DNA of 64,000 bases from Tritrichomonas foetus (Eukaryota; Parabasalia; Tritrichomonadida; Tritrichomonadidae): NCBI GenBank assembly GCA_001839685.1, contig MLAK01000648.1:21125-85124 (forward strand), given 5' to 3'. A program made the translations under genes and the position numbers. Under the pieces are notes generated by a model. It saw only the letters and a program-made list of their open reading frames with translations, did no database searches and was not told the origin of the DNA. This document shows positions 10,633-20,694 of this stretch, piece after piece; the stretch's first letter is position 1, and every line of letters starts with the position of its first letter.

Positions 10633-13599
10633 ATGAAACCCATCGCACAGAAATTTATTGACAAAGCCGTTAGTAGCGCCACCCAGCATGGCGCCACGAT
10701 TTTTTTCAGTGGTACAGTACTCAAACATCATGTAACATCAAAAGGCAAAGACGAAAGAATTTTAATTATTTCTGATCAATTTGCTGCCTATTATTCAAAG
10801 AAAGGTGATACTCCAAATTACAACTATTGGATAGATATCGACGACATGTGCTTCGAGAGTTCGATGATAACCCTTAAATTTAAAGGATACGATGATATGA
10901 AGTTTGAATACGACAAAGGAACGGCACCTGATCTCGACCAAATAATTTCAGAAACAATACAGAGACTTGTCCATCCGGAAGAAATCGAAAAAATGCCAGG
11001 TTTTCAAAACCAGAAAAATAATTTCAAAAGATTTTATCCAACATGCAAATCAATGTACTCACGGTTTATTTCGCATATTTCCTCAAGAAATATCAAATTG
11101 AATGATAATGGAAAAAACATGGTGAGATTCATTCTCAGTCAGGCCACAAGTCGACTTGTATTTTCTTCAGAAAATATTGAAAAAGTTATTCAATATTTAA
11201 TTGATTCTCTCAGGCTTTCGACTCATGTTGAAAGTTTGTATATTCCTTCAGTTGTTGGCACTGATGTTTTTTATGCGCTTGCCGTTTTTCTTCGAAAACC
11301 TTCAAACATTATTCACATCAAAACTTCTAAGCAAGAAATTGAGAATTTTACACGTTTCTGTCAAAGTATTTGGGAGAAAAAAGATCCAGCAAATCAACTC
11401 ACTGCTTTATCTTTTGTTGACTCTGATTTTGATCAATATTCATTAAGCGAACTCTCAAATGCAATATCAAACTCTAAAATTAATTCACTCACTTTTGAAA
11501 ATCCAACAAACGAAGATGGAAATTTAGAAGATCACTTTTTCATGAGTAATTTTCCAGAATTGAAACTTTTTGGATTATCTCGAATGAATATTAATAATTT
11601 GGATAATCTTTTACAGAAATTATCAAACATTAAAGTTCTTTCATTAACATCACTTCAAAATACAGACATAAAAACGATTTTTGAAACAGTATCGAAGGCT
11701 AATCTCAGTAGTTTATCTTTCCTTAACGTTTCGGGAAATACGTGTAAGCCAAAAACCACAGTTAGTTCACTACCTAATACTTTACAGCGTCTTGATGCTA
11801 GTTTTGTCGAATTTGAAGATAATTCTTTAGTTGAATTCTTTACTTCAATTTTCCAGAAGAAATGGAAAGGCTTATTTAAACTTTCTTTATCAAATATTCG
11901 AGCTTCTGATAAAGAAATTTCCAGTTTAATGAAAAAAATGAGACGAATGGAACCTGTTGCTCAACTAAGTCACTTTTCATGGAATGGTAATACAATTTCT
12001 GAAGACTTTTTCTCATTCTTAGAAAACTTTGATCAAATTAAAACTCTTTTTTTAGACTGCTGCTTTTTAGAGTGTAATTCACGAACATTTAATGCATTTT
12101 TAGATGTTCTTCCTGCTCTTGAAAATTTAATTGTACTTTCTATTAAAGGTGATGGATCGAATTCTGTTGTTGCACAAAATTTCCCAAAATTATGTAAAAT
12201 CATAAAAAAGTCGAGATCTATTCAGAGATTGAATGTGTCATTTAATGCGATTGGTGATGAAGGTATTTCACAAATACAATCATTAATTGAAGCTTCCAAG
12301 CAAATAATTGCTGTCGCATTTGATGGTTGTAAAGTATCATCCATCGATAAAATTATTCAAATGGCAGATAATATTTCGAATTTAAAAAAATCAATCTTTT
12401 TAGATTTCCCATCATTTGAAATCAGAGATTTACTTTCACGTGGATCAGCTCCACCTAACTTGTTAGATGATCTCCGTATTAAATTAAAAGCAGCTTATCT
12501 CAAAACCGACGAAAACAATGACAATCAAAGCGATAATGATGACGATGATCATCATAAGCATAAACATCATAAGCATGGAGATAATAACGATAAATACTAT
12601 GATAGTAGCGCTTTCTGGAATATGAATATTGAAGAATATAAGGAACCAACCACAGACGAATTCCCAGAATATCTAACCCCTAAGCTGCTTTCTGTTATCG
12701 AAAAAGGAGATCAACCACAAAATAATAAAAATAAGCGTAAATATAGTAATGATGATGATTACTCCGAGAGCCGTGATGATGACGATGATAGTGATGATCG
12801 CAATAAGAGAAGGCGTAAAAAGAATCGAAGAAATTCTGATAGTGACGATAGCGATGATAACGATTATGAAGATAATGACGATTCAAGTGATAGGAATCGA
12901 AAGAAAAAATCAAACAGAAATAATAAAAAGTCCCATAGAAATAGGAACTCTGATAGTGATGATGATGACGATAGTGATGATGATTATTCAAACCGCAGGA
13001 AGCGAAAAAGCAGTAAAAAAATCAATAAAAAATCCAGGAAACGCCGTGACTCCGATGACTCTGATCGCTCAGATGATGATTCAGATGAAGATTCGGATAA
13101 ATCATGGAAAAGAAGAAAAGATAAGAAAAATAAAAGCAGTAAACGACTGGCTATCAGTGACGATGAAGAGAGCGATGATGACAGCTATCGTGGATCTCGA
13201 AAGAAAAAATCTAATAACAAGAGAAAGCGATTACAGTTAAGTGATGATGATAGTGAGAGTGATAATCCACGAAGACGAAATAAGAAATCTAGTAAACGTA
13301 AAACCAGCCGCGATTCTGATTCAGACGATGATTCTGATGATGATGACAGTTACAAAAATAGAAATAAAAACAAGTCATCAAAACGAAATTTGAAAAAATC
13401 ACGCAGAAATTTATCCAATTCTGATTCTGAGAATGACAGTGATAGTGATAGTGATGGAGGATCAAGGGGAAAGAAAAGTGGAAAAGATGGTATTTGGAAA
13501 TTCCCGCTTGAAATGTCACCAAACAGTGAAAAGAAAGCCATCAAACAGCTCGAAGCAAAGTTTTCTATCAAAAGTCTCAACGAAGCGATTATGTCATAG
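10633..13599 (+). CDS. CARMIL-like leucine-rich protein with charged tail
   Basis: This 988-residue protein has three parts. Residues about 20-115 resemble the PH-like head of CARMIL proteins (a strand pattern around ILIISDQFAAYY and a WIDIDD motif). Residues about 190-600 form degenerate leucine-rich repeats (for example LSSLSFLNVSGN and IQRLNVSFNAIGDEG), the CARMIL/RNase-inhibitor type. From about 625 to 955 there is a long Asp/Ser and Lys/Arg alternating low-complexity tail, with a short His/Lys stretch near 640. CARMILs regulate actin capping protein and link to Arp2/3 and myosin I; the Arp2/3 subunit ARPC2 is encoded 6 kb away. I do not see a clear capping-protein-interaction motif, so CARMIL-like describes the architecture only. 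The tail nucleotides are also open in other frames; those are shadows. The start is the first ATG of the frame. Confidence 0.72.
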   Translation: MKPIAQKFIDKAVSSATQHGATIFFSGTVLKHHVTSKGKDERILIISDQFAAYYSKKGDTPNYNYWIDIDDMCFESSMITLKFKGYDDMKFEYDKGTAPDLDQIISETIQRLVHPEEIEKMPGFQNQKNNFKRFYPTCKSMYSRFISHISSRNIKLNDNGKNMVRFILSQATSRLVFSSENIEKVIQYLIDSLRLSTHVESLYIPSVVGTDVFYALAVFLRKPSNIIHIKTSKQEIENFTRFCQSIWEKKDPANQLTALSFVDSDFDQYSLSELSNAISNSKINSLTFENPTNEDGNLEDHFFMSNFPELKLFGLSRMNINNLDNLLQKLSNIKVLSLTSLQNTDIKTIFETVSKANLSSLSFLNVSGNTCKPKTTVSSLPNTLQRLDASFVEFEDNSLVEFFTSIFQKKWKGLFKLSLSNIRASDKEISSLMKKMRRMEPVAQLSHFSWNGNTISEDFFSFLENFDQIKTLFLDCCFLECNSRTFNAFLDVLPALENLIVLSIKGDGSNSVVAQNFPKLCKIIKKSRSIQRLNVSFNAIGDEGISQIQSLIEASKQIIAVAFDGCKVSSIDKIIQMADNISNLKKSIFLDFPSFEIRDLLSRGSAPPNLLDDLRIKLKAAYLKTDENNDNQSDNDDDDHHKHKHHKHGDNNDKYYDSSAFWNMNIEEYKEPTTDEFPEYLTPKLLSVIEKGDQPQNNKNKRKYSNDDDYSESRDDDDDSDDRNKRRRKKNRRNSDSDDSDDNDYEDNDDSSDRNRKKKSNRNNKKSHRNRNSDSDDDDDSDDDYSNRRKRKSSKKINKKSRKRRDSDDSDRSDDDSDEDSDKSWKRRKDKKNKSSKRLAISDDEESDDDSYRGSRKKKSNNKRKRLQLSDDDSESDNPRRRNKKSSKRKTSRDSDSDDDSDDDDSYKNRNKNKSSKRNLKKSRRNLSNSDSENDSDSDSDGGSRGKKSGKDGIWKFPLEMSPNSEKKAIKQLEAKFSIKSLNEAIMS
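12730..13470 (+). repeat. Low-complexity coding repeat (Ser-Asp / Lys-Arg blocks)
   Basis: Irregular blocks rich in GAT, GAC, AGT and AAA/AGA codons encode alternating acidic (SDDD-like) and basic (RRKK-like) runs. The pattern is imperfect rather than a clean tandem array. It is in frame throughout and length-variable by nature. Confidence 0.75.
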
Positions 13600-13832
13600 A
13601 TTTGTATTAATTATTTTTTGTTTTTGTTTTTTAAGTAAATGTTTTCCATAGATTTTTGTCTATATTTTTTGGGTACACAATTATTTCCAGAGAAACTCAT
13701 CAGATTGTTATAATAATGACATATTTCCAACTAAAAATGAAGATATAAGTGATTATTATACATTTATTCAGCGAAAATAACAACAATTAATAAATATCTC
13801 CAAAAGTGAAGTACAAATATCCTGTTGTTTGC

Positions 13833-14636
13833 TTACACATGCACATTACTGTCACCAAAGATGTCCAAGTATGCATCTTCAATGAATATTTTATCAAAAA
13901 TTTGACGAATTAATTCGTCATCAGTGTCCTCGGTTATAATCTCACTGCGATCATTTGGTGTTTTGTTTGATGAATCATTTGATGATTGATTTAAAGCTTT
14001 GCTTGATGGTTCTTTTAATAATAATTGGAGGTTGTGAATCAATCCACTTTGCTGATCTCTATAACTCTTTTGACATGCTTCAAAAGAAGTGGATATGTGA
14101 TTTGTAACAGCGTCAGTCTGGTGATATTGATTATTATTAGTTTGTTCATAGTGATTGCTCAAATTCGATAATGTTTTGTTGATATTAGAACTGTTAATTA
14201 AAGGACTAACTTTAGGACCAATTCTTTGAATTGAATTGCTCAAAGAATTTGCTGAATCATCTCTTATGATGTTTTGGATTGGTTCAATATCAATGTGAGA
14301 TGATTTCTGGAGTTTCCTATTCAGTTTGTACCATCTGCTTTTAATATTTACTGCTGTTCTTCCTGGAAAGTATAATTTGAATGCAGCCCATTTCCTTCCA
14401 TGTTGGAAATATAAAGTCAGCAATTTTTGATCTTCCGCATCAGTCCATTCATCGGAATTGTTTAATGGTGATAGATAATGATGCCATCTATCTCTACATT
14501 GGCGTGAGTCACGATTTGGAATCAGTTTCGAAATTTGATTCCATTTTCCTTTTTCACCGTAGCGAGCAACAAGTTTGATCAAACTTTCGTCTTCTTCTTT
14601 TGAAAAAGAATGTCGACTCTTTGCAAGAGATTTCAT
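13833..14636 (-). CDS. R2R3 Myb-like DNA-binding protein
   Basis: This 267-residue protein carries two Myb/SANT repeats at about residues 9-58 and 62-108. The first opens with FSKEEDE (Phe in place of the usual first Trp) and closes with the recognition-helix pattern RQCRDRWHHYL. The second opens with EWTDAEDQKLL and closes with VNIKSRWYKL. The rest is Asn/Ser/Gln-rich and disordered, with an acidic C-terminus that could act in transcription. Small two-repeat Myb proteins are heavily expanded in trichomonads, where some bind promoter elements. The frame is open upstream to 14840, but that part is a translated poly(T) tract with hydrophobic nonsense. The Met at 14636, just before the Myb domain, is the likely start. 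Confidence 0.85.
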   Translation of the reverse strand: MKSLAKSRHSFSKEEDESLIKLVARYGEKGKWNQISKLIPNRDSRQCRDRWHHYLSPLNNSDEWTDAEDQKLLTLYFQHGRKWAAFKLYFPGRTAVNIKSRWYKLNRKLQKSSHIDIEPIQNIIRDDSANSLSNSIQRIGPKVSPLINSSNINKTLSNLSNHYEQTNNNQYHQTDAVTNHISTSFEACQKSYRDQQSGLIHNLQLLLKEPSSKALNQSSNDSSNKTPNDRSEIITEDTDDELIRQIFDKIFIEDAYLDIFGDSNVHV

Positions 14637-16081
14637 CTTAGTTTTGAGACTACTCAGTGTGAAAGTAAGGAAAAGTGAAATACTTATTTGAATATTTTGA
14701 AAAAAATCCACATATTGAATAACTTTCAATGAGTTGCAATAGAAACAAAAAAAAAAAAAAAAAAAAAAATTAAGAGTGATATTCAATTTTGAAAAAAACG
14801 AGCCAAGAAAAAATTGAAATATTTCATAATATGTATTCAAATTCTTTTTTACAGTTTTGAAATAACTGTGTAATAATGCTGATAATATACTTCAGATATT
14901 CCAGGTTATATAAAATGAAGTTTACATATTCTTTATCTTTTATGTCCCATATTATCAATATATGGCATAAACGTCGGAGGCATGAAATAAGAAAAATCGA
15001 TATAAATAAAATAATCATTTCTTTAATATTGATATTTTTACGACAGATTTAAATCTCGAATAAATTCAAAGAAATACATTTCTTAGGATTTCTGAACTTT
15101 ATTACAATGAAAATCGGAGTCCACTTTCAATCTTACCAATTCTTAGCGCTAAAATCTTCTCTGAGTTGTTTTTTTATTTCCGTGAAAACATGATTCACCA
15201 ACAGAATGAAGTTGACATCATAATGACCTAAATTATTTTCAATACTATTGAAAAAGTTTGTGGGTGATAACATATATCAGCCACTTGCGCATGAACGAAG
15301 ATGGCATTTCAAATGATATATTTGGCATTATAATTGCGTTACTTGCATGCAAGAATTCCAAAATAAAAGTACAGTCATAAATGAGGATGATGTAACTTCG
15401 GTGAGTAAGGAGAAAAAATTGAATGAGATCTGCGGTTATTTTTGTAACTTTTTTGGTGGATTTTCACACGAATCGAAAAAATATTCATTTTTGAATATCT
15501 CTCAGCTAATTGAAAATTCAATGATTTGGTTATTTTAAGAATATCATATGTTAGCTGTATATATGATGTTTAATCAACTTTGACACAACTAGAAGTTATC
15601 TAAAACGAAATTGGACATATTTTTGGTAATCTCATGAATAATTGCCGAAATTTTCTCAATAATTTTGTTTATTATTCCAAATTTAATAATTATTTGACTA
15701 ATCCTAAAAAGAAATTAGAAATATCAGCAAAAGAATAGCGGTCTTTTATTAAAAGAATAAGCTGAGAAGTTATATAATAATGGTGTCTAGAATCATATTT
15801 GACTCGAAGTATCTTTATTTCTAGATTTTTCGTCGTGCATAGATAAATTATGATATCATATGAAAGAAAGGATTTGATTGATGATGGATTAAAGTTAAAA
15901 AAACTTTTCAAAAGCATCAAGTTAATTAAGTCATATATAGTTGGTTTATGATACAATAAATCTTGCTGGATTAAAAAAGAACTTTTCAAAATTTTCTAAA
16001 CGAAAAAACAAAAAAAAGTTAAATCAAAGTAGTACACAAATGAAAAACAATAATTAAAGATAAATGAGAAAAAAACAATAT
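14637..16081. other. Long intergenic region
   Basis: AT-rich spacer between two minus-strand genes. It holds the 23-nt A run listed separately. Short open frames at 15347-15538 (plus) and 15690-15989 (minus) have no recognisable content. No RNA gene seen. Confidence 0.5.
14747..14769. repeat. Poly(A)/poly(T) tract
   Basis: Uninterrupted run of 23 A on the plus strand. Read on the minus strand it is poly(T), about 110 nt before the Myb gene start, so it could be a nucleosome-poor promoter tract. Confidence 0.9.
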
Positions 16082-18763
16082 TTATTCAGATAAAATACGG
16101 TTTTTGATAAAGTTGAAATTATCAGACAAATGCGGGAATTCATTTGACAGTAAATCTATTAAGTTCTGTAATTGTGATTCCTGGTGCTTCAAGTTGTCGA
16201 AAGCCTGTTGGAATCCATCTGGTGATTTCAAGATAGTTTTTGGATTCTTCGCCGAAAACAGTCTTTGTTTAGCCTGCAATTTTTCAAGTTTTGCTTGTGC
16301 CGCAATTTTTGCCTTTTCTTCATTTTGCATCTGTTTTTCTAATTCTGTTTTATTTAATTTAGTTTCTCTTTCCATGTGAGCGTATTGCTCAATTTCAGTT
16401 GAAAGTCCTCTTTGGACATCCACGTTTTCTTTCATTGATTCATCATTTCGATTAGTTTCTTCATTCAATCTTTTAATTTCACGCTTCAGCTCGGTGATTC
16501 CTTTTGCAACATCCGCGCGTGTTTTATCTTTGTTTAGACGATTTTGAACTTGTCCTTTAGTTGCAAGAGTTTCTCTTCTCACGAGAGCGTATTGCATTTC
16601 TTGGACAATTACCTGTTGTTGTTTTTTAATTTGTTTCAAACGTAGTTCCATTCGATTGACTTCCTTTTTCATTGTTTTCAATTCAGATGCGCCATAATTT
16701 GGATCCAAAGCTTCTCTCATTTCTCTTGCGAGCTGAAGTTTCTTTTCCCACATCATAATTGTTTTTTCGGTTTCCATTAAATCTTCAGCAAGGCCTTCGC
16801 GGATTGCTGCAAGCTCCTCAATTTGGGATTCTGTTTGAGCGGCTTCTTCTTCTTTCTTTCGAAGGTTTTCTAAGATTTCTGCTTCATAGTTAACATTACC
16901 CTCGACTAAAACGTTTCCATCACCAACAGAATGAGAAAGTTGTTCACCTAAACGACTCATTTCACGTTGATGTAAGCGAATTTGAATTTGGAGCTTTTCA
17001 ATTTCTTTCTCGGTGGCCTGAAGCTGAGTTCGAACACGATCTCGTTTACGAGAAAGAACAGCGATATGTGCTTGTTGAGTTGTATTAGTTTTTTCTATTT
17101 CTTCGCATGTATGAGTTAAAGTAACTAGTTCTGTTTGTTTTTTAAGCCATGTTGCTTGGTTTTCTTGAGCTTGTTCGTCACTTTGTTGAATTCGTGATTG
17201 GATTTGTCTAATCTTCCTTTCAAGGGGACCGTACTCTTCACCATTTTGGGCAGATTTCAAAGAATCGTATTGTCTGTTTAATTTATCGACTTCGCTTTGT
17301 CTCTTTTCGATGTCTGTATTATTTCTTCGGATTTGCATTTCATATTGACTGATAAGATCATCTTTGACTTTCAATTCAGCGACGATATCAGCAAGACCTC
17401 TTTGTAATTTTTCAGATTGTGCCGAGATATTGAGTTTATCAATTCTTAATCTAACAACTTCATTTCGTAAATTACTTAATTCACGATCTTTTGCAGTAAT
17501 TTGGTCACGAATTTGTTCAACCATATGTTGTGAAGCAATGGTATCTCGTTTTAAGTTTGATTGTTCTGCAACATGAGAAATGATTTTATCTTCGAGTTCA
17601 TGAATTTGATTACTAATTTCATTTGCACCTTTTTGTGATTGAGCGAATTCACTTTTTGCATTATTTCTTTCGATTAGAAGTTTAGAAATATCAACTTCCT
17701 TTTTCTTAATTGATTCATATAAATCACTCAATTTTGCTTGTAAATCTTTTCTTTCATCTTCAGCTCCAGCAATTTTTCCATTCAAATATTGAATTCTCAT
17801 ATTAATCTTCTTCATCATATTTGTATTACGTTCAGCTTGTTCTTGCTGATCGGCGATTTGTTTTTTAAGTCCTTCAGCTTCATTTTCTAGTGCACGAATT
17901 TCTTCTTCTTGTTTTGCAGCTGCAGCTTCAATTTCTTGGAGTGTCACAGATCTCCTTTTTACACCAATTAAGGCTGAGTTCCAATCTTGAAGAAGATGAT
18001 TTCTTTCAAAATTGATTTTCTCCATTTCAAGAGAAGCTTGAAGAAGGGCATCACGAGCGGTTTTGGTTTCACCACGTTGTGCCAAAATTTGTGTTTCATA
18101 AACTGACAATTGTGAAGTGATGTCTTGAACTTGATGTGTTAACCTGTCAATGTACATATCTTGTTCTTGCTTAGATAGTTCTGTTTCTGTAGCAGATTGC
18201 TCAGATTTGTATGTTTCTCTTTGGACGACTTTCTTTTGATTCATAATCTCCTGATTTCTTTGCTCTAACAAAAGAACAGTTTCATTCAATTTGTCCAACT
18301 CTGTTCTCTGTCGTTCATAGTCCTTCGTACGAATGTCGAGTTCTTCTTGTGTTTGTTTCAAAGATTCTCTTTCCTCCTTCAGCTGCTTTTCGAAGTCGAG
18401 TCTTATCGCTTCTGCCGCTTCACGCTCTGTATTCGCCTCTGTCAATCTCTGATGTAATTTGGCCAATTGCTGTTGAATTGAATAAAGCTCAACACCAACT
18501 TGCTCTCTTTCAGCTGCTAATTTTGATTTAAGCGCGTTTTTATCACGAATTTGGACGTCGAGGTTATCAACTTGTTGATTCAATTGTTTCTTGATGTCAT
18601 CGTTGAGCTTCTTGAAGAGAGGATGATCAGGGGAGAGATTTGGATCTTCATCTTCTTCGTTATCGTCGAGATCTTCATCTTCGTTCTCTATATCTGCTTC
18701 GAAAGGGAGTGGACCAACTTCTTCTTCTTCACCATAATTATTGTAGTCGTTGTTGTCGCTCAT
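16082..18763 (-). CDS. CCDC40: CCDC40 / FAP172-like axonemal ruler protein
   Basis: This 893-residue protein has a strongly acidic head (residues 1-42) followed by continuous coiled coil. Two landmarks match CCDC40: a head-to-coil junction with HPLFKKLNDDIKKQL (about 50-64), and the motif around WNSALIGVKRRSVTLQEIE (about 260), both typical of the family. CCDC40 pairs with CCDC39 to form the 96-nm ruler that sets the spacing of dynein arms and radial spokes on flagellar doublets, so this gene serves flagellar motility. Length is close to the coiled-coil core of metazoan and algal homologues. The ATG at 18763 is the first of the frame and precedes the acidic head. Identification rests on remembered family motifs and was not aligned. 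Confidence 0.8.
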   Translation of the reverse strand: MSDNNDYNNYGEEEEVGPLPFEADIENEDEDLDDNEEDEDPNLSPDHPLFKKLNDDIKKQLNQQVDNLDVQIRDKNALKSKLAAEREQVGVELYSIQQQLAKLHQRLTEANTEREAAEAIRLDFEKQLKEERESLKQTQEELDIRTKDYERQRTELDKLNETVLLLEQRNQEIMNQKKVVQRETYKSEQSATETELSKQEQDMYIDRLTHQVQDITSQLSVYETQILAQRGETKTARDALLQASLEMEKINFERNHLLQDWNSALIGVKRRSVTLQEIEAAAAKQEEEIRALENEAEGLKKQIADQQEQAERNTNMMKKINMRIQYLNGKIAGAEDERKDLQAKLSDLYESIKKKEVDISKLLIERNNAKSEFAQSQKGANEISNQIHELEDKIISHVAEQSNLKRDTIASQHMVEQIRDQITAKDRELSNLRNEVVRLRIDKLNISAQSEKLQRGLADIVAELKVKDDLISQYEMQIRRNNTDIEKRQSEVDKLNRQYDSLKSAQNGEEYGPLERKIRQIQSRIQQSDEQAQENQATWLKKQTELVTLTHTCEEIEKTNTTQQAHIAVLSRKRDRVRTQLQATEKEIEKLQIQIRLHQREMSRLGEQLSHSVGDGNVLVEGNVNYEAEILENLRKKEEEAAQTESQIEELAAIREGLAEDLMETEKTIMMWEKKLQLAREMREALDPNYGASELKTMKKEVNRMELRLKQIKKQQQVIVQEMQYALVRRETLATKGQVQNRLNKDKTRADVAKGITELKREIKRLNEETNRNDESMKENVDVQRGLSTEIEQYAHMERETKLNKTELEKQMQNEEKAKIAAQAKLEKLQAKQRLFSAKNPKTILKSPDGFQQAFDNLKHQESQLQNLIDLLSNEFPHLSDNFNFIKNRILSE

Positions 18764-19412
18764 TCGAAAAGATTTGTGTAGATATTTGGGATATTAGATT
18801 TTCTCTCAATTTTCTCTTTATATAATTATTTTCTCTCAAATAATAAAGGATATGACTAACGTACTTTGATAGATAACGATTTTGTTTTCTGCATATATAT
18901 GGCCAATGAAGGTTAATATATTTGGCGTGAAATTCACCTTTGGTTATGGTTCATGATGGCTAATCATTTATCTTCTATTTTATGATGGGAAAGGAAAAAG
19001 CTTGTTGGACAAGCAAAGATTGCTTAAACAATTAAAATGTGAACCTTTTCAAGCAGAATCCAATCTCAAATAAAAAAGCACGTAAATATGACATTCCATT
19101 CTATATGTGCTACTTTTGGAAATTTTCCACTTTATCATCATAAGGATGCATGACCTCCTACCCATGCATTTTCTTTTCATCAAAAACATATTTGATTTCA
19201 TTTCTCACTTCACCGCTCAGACGGCAAAAATGGCGGAAATGACCTTCGTTTCCGATGAGTGCCCGCACTTTAAAGGCACGCTCCGTTGGGGAAGTAATGC
19301 TGATGAGATCTAACTCATATCAAATAATGGAAAAAGAAAAAAAAGAAAAAAGAAAAAAAAGATAGAAAAAGAATGAGAAATTTGATTAATTATTCCATTA
19401 GAACTGAAGGCT
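18764..19412. other. Upstream region of CCDC40 with GC-rich islet
   Basis: Mostly AT-rich promoter-type DNA, except about 19200-19315, which is markedly GC-richer and listed separately. Purine repeats (AGAAAAAAAAGA-like) lie at about 19328-19375, next to the 3' end of ARPC2. Confidence 0.5.
19230..19313 (+). other. GC-rich islet: possible 27-codon gene or structured RNA
   Basis: An ATG at 19230 opens a 27-residue frame (starting MAEMTF, ending NADEI) with GC-rich codons unlike the surrounding DNA. It is preceded at 19205-19210 by TCACTT, a good initiator-like motif that would give a 23-nt leader. The same DNA can fold: GTGCC at 19259-19263 pairs with GGCAC at 19275-19279, and flanking GA/TC and TTCC/GGAA pairs are possible. 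I recognise neither the peptide nor a known snRNA, SRP, RNase P or snoRNA signature. Possibilities are a small protein, a 5' fragment of a lost gene, or a noncoding RNA. Confidence 0.25.
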
Positions 19413-20366
19413 TTATTGCATCACTTTACCGGTAATTGTCCTTCTGACTTTCTGCTTGGGTTCTGGTTTGGCAGCGTCGAGGATCTTGAGCATGGCAGCT
19501 GTACGAGCTCTCATCTTCTGATGCATAAATCCTTTGGCGCATTTGATGTGATAGTGTAAGTAGTCACGGAACATTGGCATGTAAAAGCTGATGTCCTCCT
19601 TCTTACGGTCTGAAAGTTGGGCATCTTGCATACCGATTGTGACGTAAGCAAATAATTTCTGATCGCGTGTTGGAAGGCTGAAAGCAGAAAGATCTGATGG
19701 TGGATCATTTGAGTATGTAACTGCTGGAGCGCTTGGGACACGTGCACGAGCTGCTGTCAATTCTTGGAAGAAAACGCCACCGATGACTTTATCGCCTTCA
19801 TCTGAGAAGCGGATAGAGTATGTAGCAGCGGCTCCTTTTTCTGTTGGTGTGATGTAGATGCTTTCTCCTGTTTGGCCACGATATGGAATTTCAAATGGAG
19901 CAAAGTTTGAACCTTCTTTGACAAGGTTGGAAACATAGATGAATGGAGCTCCGAGGATGTGGGCCTTAAGGCGGCTGACCAATGTGATGAGTTTGCTACG
20001 TTCAGCTTCTGTCTTGTCAAAGAGTGTGAACTTGACAGCATGTGTGAACTGAACTGGGCTTCCCTTGATTGTGATTGGTTCAGTTTTGATTGAACCGTAG
20101 ACATTATCGAAATGTTCCTCACCGCCATATTCGTTGATTTGTTCGGCGCAACTGAGATAGATCATAACAAGGATTTCTCTGATGTCTGATTCACCATCCT
20201 TTGATTTTTTCTCTTCCTTGGATTTGTGAGCTTTGCTTAATTTGACATAGAAGCGGACACCGTCGAAGTCGCAAAATGTATACTCGCCTGAAAGATTTTC
20301 GTTGGGGTCGAGGCTGCGTTCGAGGAGATTACGGAGAATGGCGGATTCGTATTCGAGAATGATCAT
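19413..20366 (-). CDS. ARPC2: Arp2/3 complex subunit 2 (p34)
   Basis: This 317-residue protein matches ARPC2 over its full length. Landmarks are a start of MIILE; FADFDGV-like CDFDGVRFYV near residue 35; GGVFFQEL near 200; and the highly conserved C-terminal block with FRDYLHYHIKCAKG then TITGK at the end. ARPC2 forms the core of the Arp2/3 complex with ARPC4 and contacts the mother actin filament during branched nucleation, which drives amoeboid spreading and phagocytosis in trichomonads. The frame extends to 20402, but the codon there is TTG. The ATG at 20366 gives exactly the family N-terminus, and an initiator motif lies 16 nt before it. An insert rich in Lys/Glu sits near residues 45-60. 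Confidence 0.95.
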   Translation of the reverse strand: MIILEYESAILRNLLERSLDPNENLSGEYTFCDFDGVRFYVKLSKAHKSKEEKKSKDGESDIREILVMIYLSCAEQINEYGGEEHFDNVYGSIKTEPITIKGSPVQFTHAVKFTLFDKTEAERSKLITLVSRLKAHILGAPFIYVSNLVKEGSNFAPFEIPYRGQTGESIYITPTEKGAAATYSIRFSDEGDKVIGGVFFQELTAARARVPSAPAVTYSNDPPSDLSAFSLPTRDQKLFAYVTIGMQDAQLSDRKKEDISFYMPMFRDYLHYHIKCAKGFMHQKMRARTAAMLKILDAAKPEPKQKVRRTITGKVMQ

Positions 20367-20378
20367 TGCGAATTGTCC

Positions 20379-20384
20379 AAATGA
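20379..20384 (-). promoter_or_regulatory. Initiator-like element of ARPC2
   Basis: TCATTT on the minus strand; start at its A would leave a 16-nt leader before the ATG at 20366, typical of trichomonad mRNAs. Confidence 0.45.
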
Positions 20385-20694
20385 AAGTAGAGTTTCCCTC
20401 AAAATTCACCTCACAACCGTCAACCTTTTTTCAAAATTCGTAACAATACAAAAATTAGACAATTGATGTCACTTTTTTGGGTCATTTGACAAATTCAATA
20501 GAAGCAAATTCATCTTTTAAAAGCAATTGTGCTTTTATGGATAAAAAAATAAATTTAAAAATAATTTAAATTTAAATCAACTATTTGGAAACAAAAATAA
20601 TTTCTATTGGATAAGATATAAGAAATATGCAAATAATTGGTGATAGAAGAAAATTGTGTCCATATTTGGTCGATATAATAAGATATTAAAATCC
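20385..20694. other. Divergent intergenic region
   Basis: Spacer between ARPC2 (minus) and the exostosin-like gene (plus). AT-rich; no element recognised beyond the ARPC2 initiator beside it. Confidence 0.5.

Noticed and set aside
12695..13580. Several open frames antisense to and overlapping the charged tail of the leucine-rich gene
   Set aside because: They are His/Tyr- or Met/Ile-rich translations of the GAT/AGT low-complexity codons in other frames; the in-frame reading continues the leucine-rich protein.
14637..14840. N-terminal extension of the Myb protein
   Set aside because: It translates a poly(T) tract into a Phe run and has no Myb-like content; the Met at 14636 is immediately before the Myb domain.
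19230..19313. U5 snRNA-like loop on the minus strand of the GC-rich islet
   Set aside because: A GCCTTTAA stretch sits near a stem but lacks the conserved pyrimidine and flanking U5 loop sequence and any Sm site I could see.
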